Assembly (NCBI RefSeq): GCF_000340475.1
Contig: NZ_CM001792.1
Coordinates: forward strand, 2,484,921 to 2,548,920
DNA from: Oceanobacillus kimchii X50
GTDB taxonomy: Bacteria; Bacillota; Bacilli; Bacillales; Amphibacillaceae
Reading direction: 5' to 3'
Length of the DNA: 64,000 bases
Below the pieces are notes generated by a model. The model was given only the letters and a program-made list of their open reading frames with translations. It was not told where the DNA came from and did not search any database. The number at the start of each line of letters is the position of its first letter. Within the stretch, counting starts at the first letter, position 1. The position numbers and the translations under genes were made by a program. Below are positions 8,281-14,956 of this stretch, piece by piece.

Positions 8281-8563
8281 TCACTACTTTCTTTCGTTGA
8301 GCAGGAGTAAGACCAAGAGACTTCAACAGGTTATTTAATGTTTGTACAGTTTTGGTTAACTCGATAGAAAGAGGATTTTTAACTAAGTTTGTTGCTCCAG
8401 CTTTATTGGTGTATTCGTACATTAAATCAGACTTTTTAAGTTCCTTTTTCATCCTGGTGTAAAATTCGTGTGTTTCAATATATAGCTGAATAAGTTCCTC
8501 GTCTGATTCTTGATAACTCTCACCCAAATAAGCTTTTATCTTAGCTGCAGTTGGTTTTGCCAT
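8249..8563 (-). CDS. terS: Terminase small subunit, P27 family, 104 aa
   Basis: A DNA-recognition protein for packaging. It has an N-terminal helix pair (ESDEELIQLYIETHEFYTRM) and the family signature NLVKNPLSIELTKTVQTLNN followed by LLKSLGLTPAQRKK, exactly as in P27-type small subunits. A GGAGG site precedes the ATG at 8563. It is directly upstream of and overlapping terL. Confidence 0.88.
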   Translation of the reverse strand: MAKPTAAKIKAYLGESYQESDEELIQLYIETHEFYTRMKKELKKSDLMYEYTNKAGATNLVKNPLSIELTKTVQTLNNLLKSLGLTPAQRKKVVNEDDNDFDNF

Positions 8564-8682
8564 ACATATTCCTCCTTTCTATTGGTATTACCCCCCTTCA
8601 TAAAAAAATTCCTGCGGTGTAAAGGAAGGGGCGGCACGCTCTGGACATATTCACACCCACACAATTATGGGTAGGGGGTTAC
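8564..8682 (-). other. Non-coding gap between HNH and terS; candidate cos region
   Basis: This 119-base stretch has no reading frame of note. It contains unusually G/C-rich patches for this genome (for example AAGGAAGGGGCGGCACG near 8622-8638 and GGGTAGGGGG near 8669-8678). In HNH/P27 terminase phages, the cohesive-end site is normally in this interval. The exact cleavage positions cannot be told from sequence alone. Confidence 0.4.
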
Positions 8683-9042
8683 CTACCAGAATGAATCTGG
8701 ATTAGAATTTACTTCAAATGTTTTTATTCTTTTTGATTTTGTTTTCGATTTACTTTGTCCAAAACCTTTCTCTGGATGTAAATCGTTATGACATTCATAG
8801 CAAACACTTATTAGGTTCTCCTCGTCCAATGCCTTACTAGGATCATCCTTAAGGTGTACGATGTGATGCACAGTATTAGCTGGAGTTGGTTCATCCTGCT
8901 CCATACATACCTGACATAGATACCCGTCTCTTTCTAGTACGGTACCCCTGCATTTTTCCCATAGGCCAGTTTTATAAAATGCATCTCTCATTTTTTGGGT
9001 TAGCTTTGTTTTACTAGTCCATGTGTTAGGAAGTATCTTCAT
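8683..9042 (-). CDS. HNH endonuclease associated with the packaging module, 119 aa
   Basis: A beta-beta-alpha metal nuclease: two CxxC pairs (CQVCMEQ, CYECH) around TVHHIVHLKDDPSKALDEEN and HNDLHPEKG, the complete H-N-H set. In many phages of this type such a protein acts with the terminase to cut cos and is needed for packaging. It stands upstream of terS, as those do. A basic tail, SKSKTKSKRIKTF, could bind DNA. Confidence 0.9.
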   Translation of the reverse strand: MKILPNTWTSKTKLTQKMRDAFYKTGLWEKCRGTVLERDGYLCQVCMEQDEPTPANTVHHIVHLKDDPSKALDEENLISVCYECHNDLHPEKGFGQSKSKTKSKRIKTFEVNSNPDSFW

Positions 9043-9047
9043 TTATA

Positions 9048-9344
9048 TCAGTCCATATTTTCTACCTGTGCTTTTAATGTGTTATGGATTAGTAATATCT
9101 TCTTACGTAATCTTACTAACTTATTCTTCTGTTTAATTTTTAGTGGGTATATGTTCTGGAGCCGTTTTATTTCAGCCTGTATTTTCTTCAGTTCATCATC
9201 TAGATAGTGAGTTGTGTATTGTGCTTTACAGTTAGGGCATTCAATATAGTATCGTTCAATGTTGTTAGGTAGTTGTTCTTTAAGATTTGTGTTTAAATGC
9301 GTTAGTTCATATTCATATTGGCATTCGTTACAGGTTATACACAT
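9048..9344 (-). CDS. Zinc-ribbon plus coiled-coil phage protein, 98 aa
   Basis: The N-terminus has CITCNEC and later CPNC, a four-cysteine zinc ribbon. Residues 50-95 are a lysine-rich coiled coil (DELKKIQAEIKRLQ, NKLVRLRKKILLI). It is the first gene of the packaging operon and has a GGAGGTG site placed directly after the terminator-like hairpin at 9361-9394. I do not recognise a function; a nucleic-acid-binding accessory role is possible. Confidence 0.7.
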   Translation of the reverse strand: MCITCNECQYEYELTHLNTNLKEQLPNNIERYYIECPNCKAQYTTHYLDDELKKIQAEIKRLQNIYPLKIKQKNKLVRLRKKILLIHNTLKAQVENMD

Positions 9345-9360
9345 TTAATTTCACCTCCAA

Positions 9361-9394
9361 ATAAAAAAGAACCATCCATTATTGGACAGCTCTT
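9361..9394 (-). terminator. Intrinsic terminator-like hairpin just before the packaging operon
   Basis: On the minus strand an 11-bp stem with three G-U pairs (AAGAGCUGUCC / GGAUGGUUCUU, loop AAUAAU) is followed by TTTTTTATTT. It lies downstream of the 179-aa membrane gene. Only about 4 bases separate the T-run from the GGAGGTG site of the next gene, so no promoter fits between them. Confidence 0.75.
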
Positions 9395-9422
9395 AATTTA
9401 TTCTTCTTCATTATGTTCTTTA

Positions 9423-9962
9423 CTAGTCAAGTTCTTTCTTTTTTTCAAATGCTTCCTCTATTAAAGTATTGTACATATAATTATTACTAGAATTCCTATA
9501 GATTATAGCAGTTACTAGAAATATACTAACTAAAAAGAATAAAAATACAATACCCGCAATCTGGATTGCAGTAGTCATAAGTTCCGAAAAATTAATAGAC
9601 TGAATTAATTCATTTAAGTTATCTTGGTTGATATCCTCTTGGTTTATTTGGACAAAATGATTTAGAGAAGAAAGTATTAGTTGTGACCCAATTGTAACTA
9701 ACAAAAATATCGAAGTGCAACTAACCGTAAAAAAAGCTACAAATAAACTAATAAAGTAATTATTAAGATAACTGTTATTTTTATCTAAGGTTATTGAAGC
9801 ATTAATTCTATTTTTCATCATTTTAATTTCTTCCAATGAATGATCGTTACATAAATCATCAACTAATACAATATCATCTTGAATAGTATGCTTTCTAATA
9901 TTTCCATATCTATTCTTTAAATATTTTATAACTTTCTTTGTTTGCCTAAAATTTCTCACCAT
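9423..9962 (-). CDS. Two-helix membrane protein, prophage cargo, 179 aa
   Basis: I do not recognise the family. A basic soluble N-terminus (FRQTKKVIKYLKNRYGNIRK) is followed by a membrane segment (YFISLFVAFFTVSCTSIFLL), an external loop of about 35 residues, a second segment (AGIVFLFFLVSIFLVTAIIY) and a charged tail (EEAFEKKKELD). It has its own terminator and A/T-richer codon use than the structural genes, which is typical of a lysogeny-expressed cargo gene, for example for superinfection exclusion. That role is inference. Confidence 0.7.
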   Translation of the reverse strand: MVRNFRQTKKVIKYLKNRYGNIRKHTIQDDIVLVDDLCNDHSLEEIKMMKNRINASITLDKNNSYLNNYFISLFVAFFTVSCTSIFLLVTIGSQLILSSLNHFVQINQEDINQDNLNELIQSINFSELMTTAIQIAGIVFLFFLVSIFLVTAIIYRNSSNNYMYNTLIEEAFEKKKELD

Positions 9963-10025
9963 TGAATCACCCTGTATTTATATCGGGCTATTGCTCAATT
10001 TTTTAATAGCATTAATCCATTTCTG

Positions 10026-10050
10026 AAAAAAACACCTCTTATTGAGATGT
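10026..10050 (-). terminator. Intrinsic terminator after the 204-aa membrane gene
   Basis: The minus strand reads ACATCTC-AATAA-GAGGTGT followed by TTTTTTT: a 7-bp stem with one G-U pair and a good U-run. It isolates the 10079-10693 gene from the next cargo gene. Confidence 0.75.
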
Positions 10051-10078
10051 CTCTAGTTAACAACAAGAATTAAAATAA

Positions 10079-10693
10079 TTAACCCTTGTTTTCTCGTGTT
10101 TTTTTCAATTCTTCTTTTAATTTCCTAATTTCATCCGGTATCATTTGTATTTTGTAATGAGTTTTAGTGCTTTCATTATCATGAGCAAAGGAAGGTCCTT
10201 GGTTTTCAATATTAAACATAAATTTATTTTTATATTTTTTCCCTGCAATGTTTTTATATCTGATTATACCTTTCGATGTATAACAAGCGTTCTTTTCTTC
10301 GTATTCACGAATCAACAATAATGGATACTTAATTGAAACACCAGGAGGAATAACAATTTCTTTAATGACTTCGAAAAAACTTTGCCCTTTATGCAAATTA
10401 AAAGTGACGTCTGTTTCAAAGTAATCTATGATTGCAGTCTCTGTACCATGATTAGTCACTTCTATTTGAATGAAACCATATCTATTGTAATTTGGTTTCA
10501 AAATAATATAAGGTCTGTCCTTATCTTTATTTTGTTTGAGAACAATAGCTGCGATTAATCCAGATATAGAAGCAGCCAAAACAGATAGTGAAGAAACCAC
10601 TAAAGAAAATTCCTCTACTTGAATACCATAAACCGCTAATGCAATACTACAGAGCATTAATATTATCGTTAATATAATAATCACTAAAAACAT
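10079..10693 (-). CDS. Membrane-anchored beta-domain protein, prophage cargo, 204 aa
   Basis: Two N-terminal hydrophobic segments (FLVIIILTIILMLCSIALAV and VSSLSVLAASISGLIAAIVL) are followed by a predicted beta-sandwich-like soluble part (RPYIILKPNYNRYGFIQIEV, NHGTETAIIDYFETDVTF) and a charged C-terminus. This organisation is common in uncharacterised bacterial membrane proteins. It has its own terminator and lies between the RinA regulator and the packaging genes, where it is not needed for virion assembly. The function is unknown. Confidence 0.7.
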   Translation of the reverse strand: MFLVIIILTIILMLCSIALAVYGIQVEEFSLVVSSLSVLAASISGLIAAIVLKQNKDKDRPYIILKPNYNRYGFIQIEVTNHGTETAIIDYFETDVTFNLHKGQSFFEVIKEIVIPPGVSIKYPLLLIREYEEKNACYTSKGIIRYKNIAGKKYKNKFMFNIENQGPSFAHDNESTKTHYKIQMIPDEIRKLKEELKKTRENKG

Positions 10694-10760
10694 TTCATTC
10701 CTCCTTTTTATTCTTTAATTCGACATAAATAGAAGAAATACCTGCATAATTTTACCTATT

Positions 10761-10769
10761 TGATATAAT
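10761..10769 (+). promoter_or_regulatory. Extended -10 promoter for the plus-strand mini-gene
   Basis: The sequence TGATATAAT is a TGnTATAAT extended -10 element. No good -35 is visible 16-18 bases upstream, but extended -10 promoters do not need one. The predicted start, near 10776, coincides with the left inverted repeat. Confidence 0.55.
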
Positions 10770-10775
10770 GTAGTT

Positions 10776-10993
10776 AGCTCAACCAACCGCTTCGCCTCAT
10801 GGAGGTGAATATATGGCAAAACGTGGCAAATGCTCAGAACATCCACCTCGTAAAGGACCTATGACCGTAAAAGTCAGTCCTTACAAGAAGTCCGATGGAA
10901 CAAAAGTATCTGGTCACAAACGCCATAAGCCTAAGTAATAATAGTTATATAGGTTTATAAATTATTTTAAAAAAGGAGAAAGTTGGTTGAGCT
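10776..10993. repeat. 12-bp inverted repeats enclosing a 41-codon plus-strand gene
   Basis: AGCTCAACCAAC at 10776-10787 is matched perfectly, in inverted orientation, by GTTGGTTGAGCT at 10982-10993. The repeats lie just inside the predicted transcript ends and would pair the two ends of a roughly 218-base RNA. I see no flanking target duplication and no T-run after the right arm, so neither a transposon nor a simple terminator explains it. Confidence 0.65.
10813..10938 (+). CDS. Small basic protein, 41 aa, opposite to all neighbours
   Basis: ATG at 10813, with a GGAGGTG site 5 bases upstream, encodes MAKRGKCSEHPPRKGPMTVK plus a strongly basic tail with SDGTKVSGHKRHKP. The 'Y.K.DGT.V.GH.R..P' pattern recurs at the ends of many small bacterial and phage proteins of unknown function. 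One Cys and several His could bind metal. Its own promoter and enclosing inverted repeats suggest independent expression in the lysogen. Confidence 0.65.
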   Translation: MAKRGKCSEHPPRKGPMTVKVSPYKKSDGTKVSGHKRHKPK

Positions 10994-11049
10994 CCTGCTT
11001 TCATTACGTAATCCCCCACCTCCTAACGTAGTCCCTATACTCCCATATT

Positions 11050-11076
11050 AAAAGCACCTATCTATTCGATAAGTGC
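11050..11076 (-). terminator. Intrinsic terminator after the 68-aa gene
   Basis: On the minus strand GCACTTATC-GAATA-GATAGGTGC is followed by TTTTAATAT: a 9-bp stem with one G-U pair. It is closely related in sequence to the terminator at 11411-11440. Confidence 0.75.
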
Positions 11077-11091
11077 CAATTTCTTTGTTTC

Positions 11092-11298
11092 TCACGATTT
11101 TAACTTCTCTACAATTTCATCTGGTATAAACTTACGGTATGAACCCGGATCAACATAACCCATATATCTAGATAAAGCATAATATCTAGAATACAATTCA
11201 GCAACGTTACTTCCGTCTGCTTCGTATTGCAGGTGAAGTTGCGTCAATTCCACCGCGACATCTCTATCGTTTCTTTGTACGACTATTTTATCTACCAC
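11092..11298 (-). CDS. Small hypothetical prophage protein, 68 aa
   Basis: I chose GTG at 11298 because AAAGGGGAG lies 8 bases upstream; an earlier in-frame GTG at 11316 lacks a site. The protein has VDKIVVQRNDRDVAVELTQL, then YEADGSNVAELYSRYYALSR and ends IPDEIVEKLKS. It looks like a small helical cytoplasmic protein and is not recognised. It is a single-gene unit with its own terminator in the cargo region. Confidence 0.6.
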   Translation of the reverse strand: MVDKIVVQRNDRDVAVELTQLHLQYEADGSNVAELYSRYYALSRYMGYVDPGSYRKFIPDEIVEKLKS

Positions 11299-11410
11299 AA
11301 TATTCTCCCCTTTCACGACTTACTTCGTCAAATGAGGACTATTTTCCTGCTTGATTTTTAATTTTTACGCAAGTCCCCACCAACAAACGTATATCCCTAT
11401 CCACCCAACA

Positions 11411-11440
11411 AAAAAGCACCTACCCAATATGGATAAGCGC
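11411..11440 (-). terminator. Intrinsic terminator after the DUF4145 gene
   Basis: On the minus strand GCGCTTATCC-ATATT-GGGTAGGTGC is followed by TTTTTTGTT: a 10-bp stem with three G-U pairs. It separates the DUF4145 gene from the 68-aa gene. Confidence 0.75.
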
Positions 11441-11460
11441 TACTTGTTTTTTATGTATAT

Positions 11461-12153
11461 TTACTCTGGCATTGATTCTATTAATTTATCTGACAAAATT
11501 TCTTGAGAAATCCAATTTACTACTAATTGAATAAGTTGCTTCAAATCTGTAATCGATTTGTTTTCCCATTTTCTTACAAAATGAGTCTCATCATTTCCTA
11601 ACCATGCAGCTCTTTTTGCTAACTCTTTTATTCTTACGTGATCAATATGATCTCTAATGCATCTACCAAGAAGCTTGTTTTCAATTGTTTGCTTTTCTTG
11701 TTTTTTATAATCAATTAAATAATCTTTAATTAGAAATTCTAATGATTTTCTATAACCCATGCCTGCAACATGCATTAACTGTTCACTTTCAGCTTTCAAT
11801 GATTCATTATAAATTTCCACAAAAGAAGTTGATAACATTGTAATCTCATCTGAAAACTCTTTTGATTCATTTAATCTAGGTACAGCAAATTCAAATATCC
11901 AACGACTATCTGCCCCTCTCCCGTAAACATAAGCCTTGTCTAATCGAAAATATCCGATAAAAAGAAAACTACAGTTGTGTTTTGTGCATTTAAAAATAGA
12001 TTCAACTCGGTCTTCGGTGGTAATAAAAGAGTCGATCAATTTTGGTACGAGTGAATAATGGCAAATTGGACATTCATCTGGATATCTATCAATATATATA
12101 GAGAAAGGTTGTGCTAGGCCGTTAAATTCGTCATAACACTTAATTTGTCTCAA
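11461..12153 (-). CDS. Zinc-ribbon DUF4145 (HEPN-superfamily) protein, 230 aa; candidate defence cargo
   Basis: I chose TTG at 12153 because AAGGGGGG lies 6 bases upstream. A zinc-binding part with CPICHYSLVP and CTKHNC is followed by a helical DUF4145 domain: FVEIYNESLKAESEQLMHVA, GMGYRKSLEFLIKDYLIDYK, and AAWLGNDETHFVRKW. DUF4145 is assigned to the HEPN superfamily, many members of which are RNases in antiphage or toxin systems. An RxxxxH pattern is present (RDHIDH), but I cannot tell whether it is catalytic. With its own terminator this is a plausible abortive-infection cargo gene; the function is inferred. Confidence 0.75.
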   Translation of the reverse strand: MRQIKCYDEFNGLAQPFSIYIDRYPDECPICHYSLVPKLIDSFITTEDRVESIFKCTKHNCSFLFIGYFRLDKAYVYGRGADSRWIFEFAVPRLNESKEFSDEITMLSTSFVEIYNESLKAESEQLMHVAGMGYRKSLEFLIKDYLIDYKKQEKQTIENKLLGRCIRDHIDHVRIKELAKRAAWLGNDETHFVRKWENKSITDLKQLIQLVVNWISQEILSDKLIESMPE

Positions 12154-12289
12154 ATCTATCCCCCCTTGTATTTTATACATATATATTAACACAAGGGGTT
12201 TGATAATTTGATAAAAATAACTAGGATCTTTTAAAGCTTAATATTTTATTAATTAAATCCCTATATTACCACAATAGATTAATTTCAGG

Positions 12290-12317
12290 TGTCAAAACGG
12301 ACATTTAACGGACATTT
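12290..12317 (-). promoter_or_regulatory. TTGACA with two tandem 11-bp direct repeats directly upstream
   Basis: The plus strand carries AACGGACATTT at 12296-12306 and again at 12307-12317, perfect and adjacent. On the minus strand these lie immediately upstream of a consensus -35, TTGACA (12290-12295). No consensus -10 occurs at 17 bases; TGGTAATAT occurs further down. Weak spacing plus upstream repeats suggests an activator-dependent promoter, possibly bound by the RinA-type protein encoded just upstream. Confidence 0.5.
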
Positions 12318-12318
12318 T

Positions 12319-12564
12319 TCATAAATACAATACATTTCCTATTCTCACTCTTTTAAAATATCTACGCATTGTTGGTGTCATTGCTTTTAAGTTTTTCGTA
12401 TAGAGAGTACCTTCGTAGCTTTTACCATTCATCCTTGGAATGGAAGAAGGTATTATTTCGGTTATAGTCTGTATCTCTTTTACCCTGTTCGGTTCACTGT
12501 AAGTTTCGTTTTCTTCATCATACACTGCGTAGTAGAAATCATTTAGTCCTTTTCCTACCTCCAT
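12319..12564 (-). CDS. Hypothetical protein after the RinA-type regulator, 81 aa
   Basis: It starts with ATG inside the end of the regulator gene (10-base overlap), with GGAGGTGCTGGG upstream. The content is MEVGKGLNDFYYAVYDEENE, VKEIQTITEIIPSSIPRMNG and a basic end, RRYFKRVRIGNVLYL. I do not recognise it. Tight coupling to the regulator suggests a role in late-gene control or simply operon membership. Confidence 0.6.
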   Translation of the reverse strand: MEVGKGLNDFYYAVYDEENETYSEPNRVKEIQTITEIIPSSIPRMNGKSYEGTLYTKNLKAMTPTMRRYFKRVRIGNVLYL

Positions 12565-12992
12565 CCCAGCACCTCCACAGTGGCTTGTACGATTTCATTT
12601 CTCCATCTTCTAGCCTGTCTTTCACTCACATTCAATTCAAAAGCTATACCTTCCCAAGTATATTGCTTGTATTTACTCCAATATCTAAGTCTGACCAGCT
12701 CTTTATAGTTATCCGGCAACGCATTATATACTTGGTCAATGGCATCAACAACAGTACATAAATATTCAAGCTGTTTATTTGTAGTTAATCGTATTGCTAA
12801 CTTACCAGTAGGGTCTCCTGGATTTCTAACAGAGTTAACCCCTCCACCTGTATTTGTATCTGGTTCATCATCATATGGATTTATTATGGATTCTCGTAAT
12901 CTGTTAATTTCGTTCAATGTGTTGTAATATCCAGACCATTCCGATTCCACTTTTTTGAAGGTGATCTTAGTTGGTTTAATGGCTGTTGTCAT
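12555..12992 (-). CDS. RinA-family phage transcriptional activator, 145 aa
   Basis: The C-terminal half is a sigma-like helix-turn-helix: NALPDNYKELVRLRYWSKYK, then TWEGIAFELNVSERQARRWR. The N-terminal part is helical with a central low-complexity stretch around residues 40-60. This matches RinA/ArpU-type late activators, the usual last gene of the early operon in Firmicute siphophages. It is expected to switch on packaging and structural genes, directly or by antitermination. Confidence 0.8.
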   Translation of the reverse strand: MTTAIKPTKITFKKVESEWSGYYNTLNEINRLRESIINPYDDEPDTNTGGGVNSVRNPGDPTGKLAIRLTTNKQLEYLCTVVDAIDQVYNALPDNYKELVRLRYWSKYKQYTWEGIAFELNVSERQARRWRNEIVQATVEVLGWR

Positions 12993-13003
12993 ATATTGAC
13001 CTC

Positions 13004-13192
13004 CTACCGTAAATAATCATTAATGATGTTAATACGTAAATTCTCTAATTCTATCAATGTGAGACTGGATAAAGGTCTACCATCAAGAGTATGAACTCCA
13101 TAGCCTATAATAATGTCCATTAGTTCATTTCTACGTTGTTCTTCTGCTTGCTTCTTCCTTTGTATCTCCAGTTCATTTTCTAGTTGAGCCAT
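13004..13192 (-). CDS. Small helical protein with a DGRxLxxLTLxELE motif, 62 aa
   Basis: A charged coiled N-terminus (MAQLENELEIQRKKQAEEQR) is followed by GVHTLDGRPLSSLTLIELEN. The latter resembles the conserved end of the small Fur-regulated basic protein (FbpA) family, but the resemblance is short. It is a member of the small-gene string 13004-13599 upstream of the RinA gene. Function unknown. Confidence 0.55.
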   Translation of the reverse strand: MAQLENELEIQRKKQAEEQRRNELMDIIIGYGVHTLDGRPLSSLTLIELENLRINIINDYLR

Positions 13193-13196
13193 TGTT

Positions 13197-13406
13197 TCAC
13201 TCCTTGCCTATTAATAAATTGTTTCCTAAACGTATTACTTCTTCACATTCTCTTTCTAAATGGTCGAGACAATCATTCATTGTGTAACTATTGTAATAAC
13301 CATCCAAACGTTTTTGATAACCCCTCAGAACATCCATTACGTTGTATGAGTATCCTCTTTTGTTAATAAATTCCCTTATTTTGCGATGTGATTCATGTTC
13401 ACCCAT
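13197..13406 (-). CDS. Hypothetical early phage protein, 69 aa
   Basis: A small soluble helical protein, MGEHESHRKIREFINKRGYS, continuing with VLRGYQKRLDGYYNSYTMND and CLDHLERECEEVIRLGNNLL. It has a good GGAGG site and lies 1 base after the preceding stop. Not recognised; it probably belongs to the DNA-metabolism/regulation operon. Confidence 0.55.
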   Translation of the reverse strand: MGEHESHRKIREFINKRGYSYNVMDVLRGYQKRLDGYYNSYTMNDCLDHLERECEEVIRLGNNLLIGKE

Positions 13407-13407
13407 A

Positions 13408-13599
13408 TTAGACCTCCTTAATATCCTCTTGCTTAGCTATATTTTCAGCCGTTCTACTTATAGCTAGTAATGAATTAGCAATCGCGCAAGACGTTGCTTT
13501 TTGTTCTTGCTGTGATAGATCGTATTTATCTCTAAAAGCTATTAATCTTTCAACCTCGTTAATTAGTTCTCTAATTTTTTGTGTAGATGTCTGAAACAT
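13408..13599 (-). CDS. Hypothetical early phage protein, 63 aa
   Basis: A fully helical small protein: QTSTQKIRELINEVERLIAF, then SLLAISRTAENIAKQEDIKE. A GGAGG site precedes the ATG. It is the first of three small genes between dUTPase and the RinA regulator. No function can be given. Confidence 0.55.
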   Translation of the reverse strand: MFQTSTQKIRELINEVERLIAFRDKYDLSQQEQKATSCAIANSLLAISRTAENIAKQEDIKEV

Positions 13600-13616
13600 T
13601 TTTATATTCCTCCTTT

Positions 13617-14225
13617 TTAATATCCAGATTCCTGTCTAGCATGATTAACTTTGTTTTTATCTAGATAGGCTTGTTCTATTTGTTCTGTGGTGAAGCCTAG
13701 TAGTTCACCTAAACCGACTAAAGAATTAAACAAATTGAGATAAAGCAAACCTGCTTTTGAACTGTTTCTATCCCTGATGTTTTCATATAAATCTAAGATT
13801 TTTTTATTTGTCCACAGGAAATGATCTGTTATATCTAGCATTTTCTTAGGTGAAAAATACTCTTTAAGAGAATCAATATTAATATTCAAATCCAATCCAA
13901 TCGACAATATAAAGTGGAGACAATCAACGTATTCTTCTAGTAGTGGGTTGGATTTACAAATTTCACATTCGTTATATGGTCCTAATAATGGTGAGTTTTT
14001 ACTCACTCCACCTATACAATTATCGCATCCTTTAAAGTGTTTAGTTCTTGGCTGTGGATTCTCTTTCCAAAACTTAAACCCTCTCCACTCATTAGCTAAC
14101 TCTCCTAACTCCACTTGTAAAGCTAGTATCTTTTTATCTAGTAGGTCCTGTCCTTGTAAGCCTTTTTTAACTTCGATATGTTTATCTAAATCATCTTGTA
14201 TTGTCATTAATTTATTTAGATTCAT
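13617..14225 (-). CDS. dUTPase, all-alpha dimeric (dUTPase_2) family, 202 aa
   Basis: Hydrolyses dUTP to dUMP, keeping uracil out of phage DNA. The metal-binding motifs of the all-alpha NTP pyrophosphatase fold are visible: LQVELGELANEWRGFKFW (ExxE) and LEEYVDCLHFILSIG (ExxxD). An inserted loop with two cysteine pairs (CDNCIGG, CEICKSN) looks like a zinc knuckle, as in many phage members. The ATG follows TAGGAGG. It lies in the early nucleotide/DNA operon. Confidence 0.85.
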   Translation of the reverse strand: MNLNKLMTIQDDLDKHIEVKKGLQGQDLLDKKILALQVELGELANEWRGFKFWKENPQPRTKHFKGCDNCIGGVSKNSPLLGPYNECEICKSNPLLEEYVDCLHFILSIGLDLNINIDSLKEYFSPKKMLDITDHFLWTNKKILDLYENIRDRNSSKAGLLYLNLFNSLVGLGELLGFTTEQIEQAYLDKNKVNHARQESGY

Positions 14226-14242
14226 TGTTTAACCTCCATAGT

Positions 14243-14467
14243 CTATTTGATTTCATATGTTTCTTTACCGAACAACTTTTCCATTTCATCCCTATCTGCT
14301 TTTATCCATTCTCCGTAAGCAAATCCACAATAACCACAATGATATTCAACATGCCAATAGCCTTCTTTGCTGTTTATCCCTTGACTGCAACAACTTATCC
14401 CAACTGCTCTATCGTGTTTGCAAAATAATTGCTTAATTCTATTTTTAAAGCTGACATTCAGCTTCAT
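14243..14467 (-). CDS. Small cysteine-rich zinc-binding-type protein, 74 aa
   Basis: I chose ATG at 14467 (MKLNVSFKNRIKQLF) because GGAGGT lies 6 bases upstream. Cys/His residues are arranged as CKHD, CCSQ, and HCGYCGFAYGEW, consistent with a zinc-stabilised fold. Similar small proteins are common in early phage operons. Function unknown. Confidence 0.6.
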   Translation of the reverse strand: MKLNVSFKNRIKQLFCKHDRAVGISCCSQGINSKEGYWHVEYHCGYCGFAYGEWIKADRDEMEKLFGKETYEIK

Positions 14468-14500
14468 CCCTCTACCTCCACACCCCATATTTATATAACT

Positions 14501-14863
14501 TCAAACACTTTCCTGCACCCACATTCCTAAATTAACTGCTGCGAGTCTGTTTTCTTCATTCCCTCGTTCTGCATAAATGGGAGATGAATAAAAATAAACG
14601 GTACTCTCATCAATACCTAAACGCCTAGCACAATTTTCTAACGTGTCCATGAATAAAAATTTATCGCCTTTATAAATCGCAAATTCTTGTTTGCTTTCAA
14701 GGATTATTGCATTGCGCTTCGTGTCATCGCCTTGTTTTGCATATTTGATATAGTTGTATATGCTTGATCTGCCAACTCCCAGCTTTTTAGCACATTCGGT
14801 TACTGTTCCAGTAGCAATAAGATTTAATCCGTCATAGACCTCTATATATTTTTCCTTAGACAT
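14501..14863 (-). CDS. Protein with two tandem HTH-like (NUMOD-type) repeats, 120 aa
   Basis: Two related units are visible: EVYDGLNLIATGTVTECAKK with LGVGRSSIYNYI, then IYKGDKFLFMDTLENCARRL with GIDESTVYFY. Each is a short beta hairpin followed by a helix-turn-helix of the kind used as DNA-binding modules in phage and homing-type proteins. The ATG at 14863 overlaps the stop of the upstream 29-codon gene (TGATG), which supports this start over a TTG 9 bases earlier. Probably a small DNA-binding regulator. Confidence 0.65.
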   Translation of the reverse strand: MSKEKYIEVYDGLNLIATGTVTECAKKLGVGRSSIYNYIKYAKQGDDTKRNAIILESKQEFAIYKGDKFLFMDTLENCARRLGIDESTVYFYSSPIYAERGNEENRLAAVNLGMWVQESV

Positions 14864-14952
14864 CAGAACCAACTACTCCAAGGTTTATCTGCTTTGATTT
14901 TTAGGAAGCAATAAATACAATTCTTTTTGTTCTTACATTTGCATTTATCCAT
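14863..14952 (-). CDS. Very small cysteine-rich protein, 29 aa
   Basis: ATG at 14952, with GGGGTGA 7 bases upstream, encodes MDKCKCKNKKNCIYCFLKIK and ends WSSWF. Four cysteines in C-x-C and C-x-x-C spacing suggest a metal-bound knuckle. Its stop overlaps the next start as TGATG, a translational coupling signal. It fills an otherwise empty gap between two operon genes. Confidence 0.55.
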   Translation of the reverse strand: MDKCKCKNKKNCIYCFLKIKADKPWSSWF

Positions 14953-14956
14953 GTGT

